NCBI GenBank assembly: GCA_004431415.1
Contig: QPMI01000634.1
Span: 1 to 64,000 of the forward strand
Length of the DNA: 64,000 bases
Direction: 5' to 3'
Source: Cyanophora paradoxa
Taxonomy: Eukaryota; Glaucocystophyceae; Cyanophorales; Cyanophoraceae
The notes under the pieces were generated by a model. The model did no database searches. It saw only the letters and a list, made by a program, of their open reading frames with translations, and was not told where the DNA came from. Made by a program: the position numbers and the translations under genes. Below are positions 41,819 through 53,735 of this stretch, in pieces (positions within the stretch are counted from its first letter, which is position 1; each line of letters begins with the position of its first letter).

Positions 41819-42919
41819 AGCACAGGCGGCAGTCACTGAGTGCCGCGGCACGCCGCGCCGGCAATCAGTGACTGCGGCGCCGGCCCGGCGGCGCGCAGTG
41901 CCGCGGCACATGTACATGTTCAGCCGCGCACCGCTTTCGAATTCGTAGTTGACTCGATTCATACTGCTGAAAAACACATGAGTAATTATATTATAAAGCG
42001 GTTTCGAATTCATATTAATGCGTTTTCCAAATTTCTGCAATCAAAACGCGTATATTACAACTTGGTATAAGACGACGTATTATATAATTACGCGCGTACG
42101 TACCGCATTAATAGCTATAGAATATCATGAATCATGATTCATGATCAAACGATAAAAGTGCTATATGTACCCCCCTGACGCAGCCAAATTAATAACTTCG
42201 ATCAAAAAGGCTGCAAAAAAACGCATTAACGTGCCACGGTGATAGGCACGAGGCTCAGATACCGGTAAGGGTCCGCAGTCTGCGTCCAAAAACGTATTCA
42301 TGATCATCGTAGAAGTTTAACCGGTACCGTAGAAATTGGTAGAATATTTGCATCTGTCACAGTGTCAGAATTGTGCAGATATATGGCAGGAGAGGGGTCA
42401 ATGTACCCGCGGGCCGCCGCGCGCCTAGGCGGACTGGCTGTGCCGCCGAAACAGTCAGGCAGACTCTCAGCAGGCTAGAGTCTCAGGCTCTCAGCTGCAG
42501 CCTGCAGGGCCAGTGCAGGCTGCAGCCTCAGCCTGCAGGCTCCAGCCCTGACGTCGACTCGAGCTCGTCGTCCGACGGTCGAGTCGTCGACCCGGCCAGT
42601 CGCCGCGGCGCTCAGCCCCCCTAGGCCTGACTGTGACTGAATCAGTCAACCCGAGGTTCAGTCAGGCTACCGGCGCAAAACCTGAGGACAATGACCCGGT
42701 ACTACTGGGCCGGTAGGGATATGGCCGCTGGTCTGGTCGACCAGCTGGCCGGCTGGCATAAGGCTTTGACCCCCGGGCCAGCCCGGCGATTTCTTGGCCA
42801 GCCGGGCCAGCCCTTTTCGGCTTTATGAGGCGGCCAGCCGGCCGGTGGGTCTGGCTCAGCCTGACTGGGGTGCAAGCTCGAGGCTAGAGGTGGGGCTTGA
42901 TGACGAGGCTTGCTAATTT
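41819..42919. other. Gene-poor region
   Basis: No gene seen. It contains short GC-rich inverted words (GCAGTCACTGA and its complement at 41829-41875), a CTGCAG/CTCAG-rich stretch at 42450-42550 and GGCCAGC repeats at 42720-42860. Confidence 0.5.
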
Positions 42920-42972
42920 CTAGGCTTGCTAAATCATCGGATTAGCCTAATCCGATGATTTAGCAAGCCTAG
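42920..42972. repeat. Perfect 53-base hairpin
   Basis: Arms of 26 bases, 42920-42945 and 42947-42972, exact reverse complements around one C. The arm begins CTAGGCTTGCTAAATCATCG. Could be a cruciform, the fused ends of a small transposon or a small-RNA hairpin. Confidence 0.85.
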
Positions 42973-43595
42973 TAGGCGAGCAAATTCGAAGAACACTGGA
43001 GAAAGCCGGAATTCGGCCCCCGGGCCCGCCAGGTATCAGACGCCATTAGCCTCGTTAGCGCAGGCGGTTTCGAATTCGTTCAGATTTCGTTGTTTTTCTG
43101 GACAGAAGATCCTTTTTAGGTCGATCCACGTCAATCTTCAGATGGGAAAAGCCCACAGGGGGGCACGCTCCCAGCAGGTTATAGTATATGGGACTGAGAG
43201 AACTTCCGAAAGTTCGGAACCTCAGTCGGCCAATTTGGTGACGAGTCACTGACGACCCAGTCGGGTGACTCGCCGAGTCGGGTCAGTCAGACCCTCTGAC
43301 TTTGACTGACAGTGACTGAACCTAGCCCTACTCGCCGGCGACTCGGCGCCGAGTCGGCGGCGGGCACTCTGTGACAAATTGACAATACACACAAAATATT
43401 TAGTAGCCTAAGATGCATATGATCGTCCAAAAACTGATCATGATCATGACTCAGTGACTCCCTCTCCTCCTTCTCCTCCCGGAGTCCGCATATGCATACC
43501 AACTAGCAAAAGCCGCACGGTCTGTCTCGCTGTCTGCAAGGCCACTCCTATATGAGCTAGGCCTGCTTCGCAGGGACTCGCTTCAGGCCTGTTAA
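42973..43595. other. Gene-poor region with TGACT-type words
   Basis: No gene supported. GACTCG and CTGACT words recur at 43235-43370. Confidence 0.45.
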
Positions 43596-44106
43596 CACAG
43601 CGGTACGCGTTTGTATGGCGCCATAGACATGGAAGGTTAATTCTTGGCGATCGCGGAACTTAGATTTACCATATCTTGGTGATCGCGTATAGCCAGAATT
43701 AACTTAATAGCTAATGGAAACTCAAAAGTTTTCTCGTCTTTTTTTCAACTTGACCGTTGTGCCAGCTGCAAACTAGACCGACCGGGAACCGTCGCAACGT
43801 GGGAACTTGAAAACAAACGTGCCAAATCCGCCGCGAGCGCGCCGATGTGCTCATCTAGCATCTATCTACCTTAGTTTTGTAGGCGGTGGCTATTTTTTGT
43901 AGATCCAGGGAGCCGGTTTGCGCCTGTTGCGCCGCGGCGAAGTCCAACCTAGGCGAGGAACCGGGGTACGCTAAATTGTCAAGTCCAAGTTCCGAGCTTA
44001 CCAATTACGTGTAGACGTAACAAACTTACCGATTTTACACAGAGTTTTAACCACCAAGCGTTAATTCTTCCAAGTCTATGGGCCCATACAAACGCGTACC
44101 GCTGTG
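43596..44106. mobile_element. Candidate non-autonomous DNA transposon, 511 bases
   Basis: The two ends match in inverted orientation over about 40 bases with three mismatches; both begin CACAGCGGTACGCGTTTGTA. No ORF inside. The target duplication is unclear. Confidence 0.68.
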
Positions 44107-44383
44107 AAGGCGGCGGCGCGCGAGGGCGCCTATAGCTAGCTGATCTAATTTTTTTTATAAGCCTTGGGGAGGCGGCTTCATGATCAGTACTGCGGTATGG
44201 TCGTGATTGAAATGAAGTGACAAAATTTTTGAGGCGAACGCGGTGCGCATATTACCTAACTGGCAATGCCTGCATGTTACACTTGTACGCTAGCGGGGGC
44301 CGGTTAACCTGCCTAGATGCGCGGAGGCGAATACGAAACTTTATGTTACATGCGATGTGCAAGCGGGCAGGGGCCCGACGGGG

Positions 44384-47300
44384 TCAGAGGGAGCGGACGT
44401 GGACGCCCCGCGGCTGCGGCGCCGTCGCCGCGGCGTGCAGGCCCGGCGAGGGGGCGCCCGCCGGCGCCGACGCGGCCGGGGCGCCCCGCGGGCGCCGGTG
44501 CAGGAGCCGCAGAGGCCAGCGGGGGGGCGAAGTAGCGGTCGCAGGTGCGGCAGCCCGGGGCGGGGGGACGAGGGGCGAGCCGCCCTCCTGCGCCTCGAAG
44601 AACTCGCCCTCGTCGTCGCTCCCGAGCGGCGAGGGCGCCGGCGTGATGGGGCGGGGCCCGCCCCCTCGGGCCGCCGCAGGCTCCAGTGCTCCAGCGCCTC
44701 CCCTCCTCCTCCTCCGGCGGCGCTGCGGGGGCGGGCGCCACCGCGGGGCGGGCGGCGGGCTCGAGGGAGGCGAGGGCGGGGTTGGAGAAGGAGCGCGAGA
44801 AGCTGCCGGACGAGAGGGCACCGCCCCCAGCAGGGGCGAGCCCGTCCCGCCGCCCCCTCGCCCCGCACCCGCCCCGGCCCGCGCCCCGCTCGCCCGCGGC
44901 GGCGTCCCCGGCGCCTCGACCGCCGGCGCCGCGGGGCGGGGCACTCGGCCTCGGGGCGGTACTCGGTCCAGCGGCGGGGCGGGAGGGCGGGGCGGGCCGG
45001 GCCCGGCGCCGGCCGGCGGCGAGCGGCCGTCGACGAGGGCGTCGTCCGCGAAGCGGGCGAGGCGGCGGCGGCGGAGGCCCGGCGCCACGCCGGCCGCGCA
45101 CGCCGGCGAGCCGCAGGTGCCCGGCGGGCACGGCGAGCGCGGCGGGAGGCGGTAGTCCGGCCCGCGGGGAAGCCCGGCCGTAGAGGGCGGCGAAGGGGTT
45201 CCCGTTGGCGACGGCGGCGGCGAGCGCGGCCGCCTGCGAGGCGTCCAGCGGCTGGGCGTAGGCGAGCGCCGCGGCGGCGGCGGCGGCGGCGGCGACCTGG
45301 GCGAGGCCGACAGGCGGCTGCTGCTGCTGCTGCTGCTGCCGGTGCTTGTCGTCGAGGCCGGGGCCGTCCTCGGGGGCGAGGCCGGAGGCGAGGCCGCCCA
45401 GCTCGCCCTCGGAGCGCGCGTGCACGAGGCCGCGCAGCCGCGCCCCCGCGGCGAGGCCGGCACCGCCGCCCGCGGCTTCAGGTTCGACGCCGCCGCGGCG
45501 GCCGCGGCGGCGGCGGCGGCGGCCTGGACGCGGGCGTGGGTGTAGCTGTGCCAGGCCGAGGAGAGGCCGGGGGTGGCGTAGCGGGTGGGGGTCCAGCGCG
45601 GCTCGAGGAGCTCGCCGGAGGGGAGCCGCGGGGGGGTGCACGCCGACGAGCGCCGCGCGGCCAGCGCCTCGGCCCCCGCCGCCTGCTCCTCGGGGCTCAT
45701 CCCCAGGCGCTCCGGCGAGGCGACGGGGGCGGCCGCCGGGGAGGCCCCCGCCGCCTCCCCAACCCCCCCCGAGGGGCGGGGGCGGCGGAAGGGGGAGGCG
45801 AGGGCGGAGCCGATCTTCCAAGGGGAGAGGCGGTGGAGGTGCTGGCTGGCGTGCGCCTGGATCTTGCGCACGGGGCCGCGCTGCAGGTCCGACGAGACGA
45901 GCACGAGCCGCTGGAAGAGCCGGATGAAGAACGAGCGCGCGTCGATCACCGCCCTGGGCCGCGGCACCCCCCGTCAGGCCACGCCGGCGGCGCGGGGCCG
46001 GCGGGTGCGGGGGCGGGACCCGATGGAGGGCTTGAGAACGGAGTCGTAGAAGCGGGAGATGAGGCTCACGGGGAGGAGGCCCCCCAGCTGCCCCCGCCCC
46101 GCCCGCCTCAGCCGCGGCGCAGGCGCGCGGCGGAGGAGTCGGGCGCACGAGGCGGAGCGGGGTGCGGAGGGCGGAGACGGCGTAGACGAGGAGGGTCCAG
46201 GTCGTGTCCAGCGCGAGCCGCAGCTCCCGGCCCATCGCGTGCACCGTGCTCCACATCAGCCTGAACGGCTGCAGCACCTGCCCGCCCGAGGTGAGGCGCG
46301 CCCGGCGGGCCCCGGCGGCGGGCGGGCGGGGGGGCGGGGGGGCGGGCGGACGAGGGAGGGGAGGGCGGCGAGGGCGCGGAGGCCGGCGACGAACTCGCGG
46401 GCGCCGGCGGCCACGGGCGCCAGCACGAGCTGCAGCATCTGCGCGGCCCTCGCCGTCGGCGGCGGCCGGGCCGGGGCCGGGGCGGGGGCCGGGGGCGGGG
46501 CGGACGCTGTGGAGGGGCCCGAGGAGGAAGCTGAAGAGGTAGCGCAGGGGCGCCAGCGCGTGCCTGCGCGCCGTCAGCGCCGCGGGACGGGGCGCCGGGG
46601 GCGGGGCGGGGCGGGGCGGGGCGGGGGCACCAGAGGATGAGGAGGGAGTCGCGGGCCATGCGGAGGAGGGCGGAGAGGCCCATGAAGCAGCGCGTGAAGG
46701 GCCCGAGGAGGCCCAGCAGCACCACGCTGTACTGCTCCAGCAGCGACTGCACCACGTCCGTGTACCGCCCCAGCGCCGCCCGAACGTACTGCCCGCCCCC
46801 GCCCCCTTAGAGGCGTGCGGGGCGGGGCGCGGGGCGCGGGCGGGGCGCTCGCCTTCTTGACGGGGCGGAAGAGATCGCGGAGGAGGGGGAAGGCGGCGTA
46901 GAGCTGGTAGAGGCAGACCACCAGCGAGAAGATGAGGTACGCCGTGAAGAGCCCGTCCCAGTGCCTGGCCCCGCCGCCGCCCCCGCCGCTCGCTCAGGGC
47001 GCGCGGGGCACGGGGGGCGGGGCGGGGCGCACGTGCGGAGGAAGCGGAGGGGGCGGGTGGTGTAGAGCGGGGCGAGGGAGCGCCGGTGGAAGAGCGACGT
47101 CCACCCGGGCAGGCCTGCGCCCGCGCGCGCGCGGGGCCCCGGCTCGGGCCGGGCGGGGCGGGGGCGGGGCGGGGAAGGGGGCCGGGGCGGGCGGACCGAG
47201 CTGGAGGGGCCGGCGGGAGGCGCGGGCGTCGGTGCGGATGGCGGCGAGGGCGGCGGTGGTGACGGGGCGGCCCTCGTTGAGGTCGAAGTCGAAGACGAGC

Positions 47301-48732
47301 ACGCGCGTCGCCGCCACGCGCGCGAAGATCGGGTCCGAAGCCACCGGCTGCGCCAGCGTGCGGCGCCCCCGCCCGTCGAGCTCGTAGAGCAGCGGCGGCG
47401 AGCGCGTCTCCACCGTGAGCGTCCCGCTCGGGTTCGTGTCGAGCTCGCTCGGGCTCGGCTGCGACTGGTCCACCCCCGTGATCGCATCGAACGGCAGCAC
47501 CAGCAGCCGCCGCCGTCCCGCCGCGCCCGCCCCCGCCCCCGGGCCGGACGGGCCGGCAGGCGCCCACGGCGGCGAGCCCGGGCCGAGGGCGGCACGAGGG
47601 CGGCGGGGAGACGCGGCGGCGGCCGGAGACGGAGGAGGGCGGCGAGGGCGGCGGCCCGGGGAGGGCGAGCGGGCGGGGGCGAGGGCGGCGGCAGCGGGGT
47701 CGGGGCCCTCGAGGAGGTGTACGACCAGCTCGCAGCGCTCCTCGTCCAGCACGAGGTGCCGCTCCTCCGACGGCGCCCGCCACCACCCCGCCATCCGCAC
47801 CGCACCCAGCCGGAACGCCTGCGCGCCGCCCCCGCCCCGCTCGCTCGCGCGCCCCCGAGCGGCGCGCGGGCGGTCGCCTGACCTTCGGCGGGATGGGCCT
47901 GCCGACGACGAGGGGGCGGCCTGCGGCGGAAGCCTCGGCGGTGAGGAGAGCCTGGATCTCGTGGGCCCCCGGCAGCCCCGTGTCGATGTCGAAGTGCATC
48001 GCGAACACGCGCCCCGTCAGGCACTGCGCCGCCCGTCAGCGCCGCCCCAACCGCACGCCCGCACAGAGCGGTGCCGATCGCACCGATTCGGCGTCCTGAG
48101 CGGGCCGCCTCTCGCCGCCGCTCGCGTCGTAGAGCAGCGGCGAACGCATCGTTCCCAGAGTCAAGGTGCCGGTGTCGGCGCCCTGTGAGGGGCAGGCGTC
48201 AGCCTAAGGAGCGATTATCGGCAGCATGGAGCCGATCTGCGTGCCTGAAGCAGCTTAACGGCCGAAATGGTGTAGAAGGGCAAGCAGAAGAGACGTTCGC
48301 CCTCAGCTGACACTGCGTGGATGACCACCTCTTTGGATTCTCCATCGGCGGAAACGAAAGTCGCGCCTCCCAAGCTGAAGAATCCGTCGACGGTGCAGGA
48401 GAGCAGCGGGATAGGCTGTAACCGCGGGGAAGCCACGTCAAAGGGGTTTTCCGACCGCGGCGGGGCAAGCGGGGGCTCAAGATAAGCTCTAAGACTCGAT
48501 ATAGCGCTCTAGATTCGAGAGCCGCGAGCTGGGACACTGCCGGCGCGCGCGAGTGCGGTAGTGGTCGAGAACACACCGAGACGTGCACTTTGTCGTGGGA
48601 GACGGAGTGCCGCGAGAACCGCGAACGAGGGCTGCTGAGGCTGCTCAGGTCATCCTCGCTCCAGTCGTCCTCGTAGCGCGCTGGTTCCGGAGGTGTGACC
48701 CGCGGGGGTCCGACTCCATGGAACTCCCCCAT
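44384..48732 (-). CDS. Multi-exon host gene, probable membrane protein of unknown function
   Basis: Several frames carry convincing protein separated by C-rich introns. The first exon (from 48732) has MGEFHG, then a Ser-rich acidic stretch (DDWSEDDLSSLSS). Further exons have CTVDGFFSLGGATF (48436-48215), FDIDTGLPGAHEIQ (near 47980), GVDQSQPSPSELDTNPSG and VLVFDFDLNEGRP (47470-47280), and then hydrophobic helices: YLIFSLVVCLYQLYAAF (near 46930), YSVVLLGLLGPFTRCFMGL (near 46720) and LRYLFSFLLGP (near 46540). The last part has Ala- and Gln-rich runs and an acidic SDDEGEFFEA. No family recognised. Exon borders are not resolved, and the ends are approximate. Confidence 0.5.
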
Positions 48733-49064
48733 CGCAGCCTAGAGAGACCCGCCGACTCTAGCAGTCGGTGCACGTGCGGCCTGGCATGCGGCAATTGCTG
48801 GAAGGAGGTTTTTTTCCTGCGAGGGGGGTATCGATAACAAACGCATTCGTCTTCGCCGCCATCCAGCAGATGAGGCCGCCTTCTGATCACAGATAGCTAG
48901 AGATAGGGTAGCCGAGCTCGACGCCGCGCCCGGTCACCGGACCGCCGGCGCCGGCTCTCGATTATAGGCAACGGGACTGGAGCCGCGAGTTGGCTCCCGA
49001 GGCTCTACAGAGCTAGGTCCGCTGCCGACGTTGCGCCCCGCCTGATCCGCTGACCCTCGGCAAG
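48733..49064. promoter_or_regulatory. Divergent intergenic region of two host genes
   Basis: 332 bases between opposed starts at 48732 and 49065. No TATA box was seen. It probably contains both promoters. Confidence 0.4.
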
Positions 49065-52000
49065 ATGGCATTCGAGGGCGAGCGCGCACGCGAGCGGCGG
49101 GCGAGGCAGCGGGCGTCGTATGTGACCATCCAGAACGGTCCGCTGCTGTCTGCGAGGGAGCGCTTCTCGATAGCCAAGTTCTACATCCTCCCCCACAACG
49201 TCGGCATCCCCGAGTTCGTCGGCAGCTACGTGCCCCAGCCACGGACGAAGCGGGGGCGGGTCGCGGCCCTCGACCCGAACGCGCTGGGCGGGGGATGGGA
49301 GGAGGAGGCGCCCCCGCCCCCGCCCCCGCCCCCGGACCCGCCTGAGGAGGTGCGGGAGCCGACCCCGCCGCCGCCGCCGCCGCCGCCTCCGCCGGCGCCG
49401 AAGAAGAGTGCCCTCAAGCGGCGGAGCGAGCCGCCGCCGCCGCCGCCGCCGGAGGAAGAGGGGGAGTGGCGGCGCGGGGGGAGCCCGGACGCGCGCTCCG
49501 AGGCGGCCTGGTCGCCCCGCCCCGGCGACGAGGCCGCCCCTCCCCGCCCCCGCCCCGCCCGAGCGCACGCCGGAGGAGGTGCGGGCGGAGCAGGAGGCGG
49601 CGGCGGCGGCGGCGGCGGCGGCGCGGCTGGCGGAGGAGCTGGCGCGGGAGCTCGAGGGAGGGGAGACGCCCCCGCGCCCCCGCGCCGCCTCCATGGTCCC
49701 CCTCGGCAGCCCCGCCCGCACCTCCTACCGCTCCTTCTCCCTCGGCGTCGGCCCCCTGCCCGTCCCGGACGGCGGCTCCCCCGCGCCGCCCCGCTGGGCC
49801 CCATCCGAGTTCGGCGCGCACCCGCCGGCCTCCGCCCCCGTCCTGCCGTCGCCCCCGGCGCGGGAGGAGGGCGGCTGGGCGGGCGCCGGCTCCTCGGTGC
49901 GGCGCAACACGGTCGCCTCGGGCTCGCGGCGCATCATCGCCCTCGCCCCGCCCGCCGCGCCCCCGCCGGCACTCCTCGACCCCGACGCCCCCGGCCCCGC
50001 GGCCGCAGCGGCGGCGGCGGTGGCGGCTGCCGAGCGGGCGGCTGCCGAGCGGGCGGCGGCGGAGGCGGCGGCGCGCCTCGCCCGCGAGCTCGCCGACGAG
50101 CTCGGGCCCCCTCGGCCCCCGCCCCGCGCCCCGGCCCCGGCCTCCGCCCCGCTCCCCTCCGCCCCGGCCCTCCGCCCCCCCTCCCTCCGCCCCCGCCCCT
50201 CCCGCCACGGTCCCCTCCGCCCCGGGGTCCGGCCCGTCTGACGGGGCCTCGCGCCTTCCGCTCCCGAGGCCACGGTCGCCTCCGCGCACGGCAGCCACCC
50301 CGCCCTCCCGCCGGCCTCCTTTCCCGCGGCCCCCGCCGAGCACGCCCCGCCCCGGACCCTCCCCGCGCCCTCCTCGCTGCCGCTGCCGGGCCCGCCGGCG
50401 CAGGGCGAGACGCCCCGCGTGGCCCCGGCGGGTCGGGCGTCGCCGCCCTCGGAGGCGGCCCTTCCCGCCCGCCTCCTTCGCCGGCACCCCGGCCCCGGGG
50501 CGCCTCGCCGCGGGCGGGCCGGCGGCGGCCCCGGCGCCCCTCGCCCGCGCCGCCTCGTTCGCCCGGAAGCCGCCGGGGCGGGGCCCGTCCTTCACGCGCG
50601 GCGGCGGCGGCGGCGGCGCAGGCCCCGAGGCGGGCGACCCCTCCCAAGCCGCCAGCCCGCACTCCGGCCCCCGCCCCGCCTTCTCCAGGTCCGCCCCGCC
50701 CTCCCCGCCCCGCCCCGCCCCGCCCCGGGCCTCCGCTGACGGGGCGGACCGCGGTGCAGGCAAGCGTCGCTGCTGCAGCTGCACGAGGAGGCGAACGCGG
50801 GGGCGGCGGCGGCCGCGGCCGCGGCGCGCATCGCGGAGGAGCTGGCGATGGGCGGGATCAGCGCGTGGGGCGCCGGGCCGGAGGTGCCGCCGGGCCTGGG
50901 CCGCGTGGGCTCCCTGCGCCACTCGGGACCGGCCCCGCACGGCCGCTCGGGGACTGCGGCGCCGCTCAACGTGCCGGGCCCGGCGCCTGCGCCCAAGAAG
51001 CCGGCCCTGCGCTCCGCCCTCAAGATCCGGGCCCCGCCCCCGAGGAGGCCGCCCCCGCCCCGGCTCCGCCCTCGGGCTCCGAGCCGGCCGCTCGCGCCCC
51101 AGCGACCTCCCCGGCGCCCGGCGAGGCCGGCCCGGGGCCCCGCGGCCGGCGCTCTCTCCGACGGCGGCGGCGGCGGAGGCGGCGCGGGGGGTGCCGTCGA
51201 CGTCGCCGGAGGGGCCGTGGCGGGGGGCGCGCTGGAGGCGTGGGGCGAGGAGGACCTTAGCGACCGCGAGACCAGCGACGGCGACGAGGACGAAGAGAAC
51301 GACGAGGACGAGGACGAGGAGGAGGACGAGTTCAGGTGCCCCCCTCTCCCGCCCGCCGGCATTCCCGCCCCTCCCCGCCCCGCCCCGCCCCGCTGAGGCC
51401 GTCGGGGCAGGCGGGACCTGGCGGAGTCGCGGGCTGCGCTGTGGCGCTCCTTCCGCTCGCGCAAGGGCGGCTCGCTGGCGCAGGCGGCGCGGGCGGCCGG
51501 CGGGGCGCAGGCCATCGCGCAGGCCGCCGCCACCATCGCCACGGCCCTCGCCGAGTACCCGCTGCGCGCCTCCGCGGCCGCCGGCCCCCGCTGGGATGCC
51601 GCCGCCTTCCTCCGCCGCCTCCAGCTCGGCTTCGGCCCGCCGCCCCGGCCCCCGCCCTCCCCGTCGTTTCCGGCACGCGCCTCGCCCCGGCCCGCCGCGG
51701 GCCCCAGGCGGCGACGACGACGAGGCGGCGGTGGTGGCGGCGGTGGTGCCCGAGGAGGAGGCGGAGGCCCCCGCGCCGCTGCAGCCCGAGCCGCCCGAGC
51801 CCGAGGCCCCCGAGCAGGAGCCGGCGCCCGAGCCGGCGCCGGGGGTGGTGCGGAGGGGGCGTGGGGCGGCCTCCCGCCCCTCGCCGGCCTCCCGCTGTAC
51901 CTCGCGCGGGGCGCGCCCTCGCCGCCCCGCACCGCCCGCGGGCGCGCGGGGCGCCCCCGGCCTCCCCGCCGGGCCACCTGCGCCGCCCGCCCGCCTCCGC

Positions 52001-53404
52001 ACCTCCACCGCCCCGCCGGCACCGCCCGCTTCGCCGCCTCCGGCGCCCCGCGCCCGCCGCGCGCCATCCCTCCCCGCCCACTTCCCCGCGACCACGGGGG
52101 CCGGGAGGAGCCCGCCCGCCCCCGCCGATCCCAGCGGCTCGCCACGCCGGACCGCAGCCGGCGCCCCTCTCCGCGTTCGACGAAAGGGGAGAAGAAGGCC
52201 GGCCCGAGGGGAGGAGCGGCGGCGGCGGGGCGGCGTCTGAAGAGGGCGGCCGGTCCGAGGAGGAGGATGAAGGAGACGCGTCCTCGGCGGGCGACCCCTC
52301 CGACGGCGCCGGCAGCGAGCGCGAGCGCCCCGCCGGAGAGGCGCCGCGGACCGCCGCCGCCGCGGATCCGGCGCAGGAGCCCGAGAGGCCGGAGGCAGAG
52401 GCGGCGGCGGCGGCAGAGGCGGCGGCGGAGGAGGCGGAGGCGGGGGCGCGGGAGGCGGAGGAGCGGGCGTACCTGGAGGAGCTGCTGATGAGCGAGGCCT
52501 TCCAGGCGCACCTCGCTGGCGACCCCGACTTCCAGGCCCACCTCGCCCGCGCCGCCGGCCCGCGGCCCCCGCCCGGCAAGCGCCAGCGCAGCAGCTGGGC
52601 CGGCCAGCCCAGCGCCCAGCGGCGCCTCGGCGGCGGCTTCGCGCCGGGGCGCTGGCACGTCTTCGGGGGCCACTGGCTGCAGTGGTCGGGGCCCCCCGGG
52701 GGGGCCAGCCTCGCGCACGACCACCAGCAGCAGCAGCAGCCGCAGCAGCCGAAGCGGCGAGGCGAGAGGGCGGCGTGGGCCGAGGGGGAGGTCGTCCTGT
52801 GGGGCGGGGAGGCGCTCATCCCCTCGCCCCGCTCGCCGGGCCCCGCCGGCTCCTCCGCCTTCGCCGCGTCCCTGCCCCCGCTGGGCGGCCGCCCCCGCCG
52901 CACGTCGAGCCGACGCCGCCGCCCAGCGCCCGCGGCGCGCCCTTCCGCGACATGCGGGGGCCGGCCAGCGCCCCCGCCTCCGACGCCCCGCCGCCCGCCC
53001 AGCGGCTCGAGGTCGTCGGCTCGAACGCGCCGACGCCGCCGCCCGTGCCCCCTCCGAGCGCTCGGCACCCCGGCGCGCCTCCACCGGAGGGCGCGCCGGC
53101 GGGGTCCCCGTCCCCGCGGGGGGCGGCGGGGTCGCGGAGCGAGCTGCTGGTGCTCGCGGGCGTCGCCTCGCCTCTCTTCGGGGCGCGCCCCGAGGCGGAG
53201 GAGCTGCGCGAGGGCGAGGCCAAGTGGGTCGCGGGGGCCGCCGAGGCCGCCAGCGTCAGCTCCCCGCAGGCCGTCAGCGTCGAGCACCAGATCCGCCTAG
53301 GCCTCGGCGGCGCCCCGCACGCGCGCGCGCAGCTCGCGCGACCCAGCACCGCCCCCGCCCTCGACCTCCTCAGCGAGCCCTCGTCGACCCCTCGCTTTCT
53401 CTAG
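49065..53404 (+). CDS. Multi-exon host gene, Ala/Arg/Pro-rich protein of unknown function
   Basis: Start MAFEGERARERRARQRASYV, then LPHNVGIPEFVGSYVPQP, then Pro-rich linkers. Helical Ala/Arg/Glu blocks recur: ARLAEELARELEGG (near 49625), ARLARELADELG (near 50075) and ARIAEELAMGG (near 50825), and a KSALK/RSALK phrase occurs at 49405 and 51010, so the protein has internal repeats. Later exons have YLEELLMSEAFQAHLAGDPD (near 52470) and a C-terminus with SVEHQIRLGLGGAP, ending in a stop at 53402. Frames shift at C-rich segments ending in CTGAC...CAG that look like introns. Function unknown. Confidence 0.5.
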
Positions 53405-53735
53405 AAGATGTCTTTGCTTCTCCTGCCACGTCATGGCATGCACGTCCATCCAGCTCGTCATCCGGATCCGGCGGGCCGGAGGGGCGCGGGTACCCAGATG
53501 GGGGCCTCGGAGGAGGGGGGCGCGTCCGCTGTCGATCGGGAGGGTCCGAAGCGCATTCCGAGTTCTGTCGGCGGCGGCGTGCCTTTACGTATACTTTCGT
53601 GGCCCTTCATCAGTCGGGGGTACCGAATTATTTATCGCAACGCTTTGCCGGTGCTAGCCAGGCTCGCCGCTAGCTGTATCAGCTCCAACCCAGCAGGTTC
53701 AGTTGCGCTAGTGGCGCAGAGAGAGCCGGCCGGCC

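Noticed and set aside
36730-44380. tRNA or rRNA genes in the gene-poor region
   Set aside because: No cloverleaf, box A/B pair or conserved rRNA segment was recognised by eye, though a covariance search was not possible.
44346-48008. Single 1220-codon minus-strand ORF
   Set aside because: Much of it is Pro/Ala/Arg-only translation of C-rich introns. Real protein appears only in short stretches and in more than one frame, so it is a multi-exon gene, not one ORF.
49414-53300. Long ORFs on both strands and in all frames of the GC-rich cluster
   Set aside because: High GC removes stop codons. These frames are Arg/Pro/Gly-rich with no varied protein character; only the exonic segments listed were kept.
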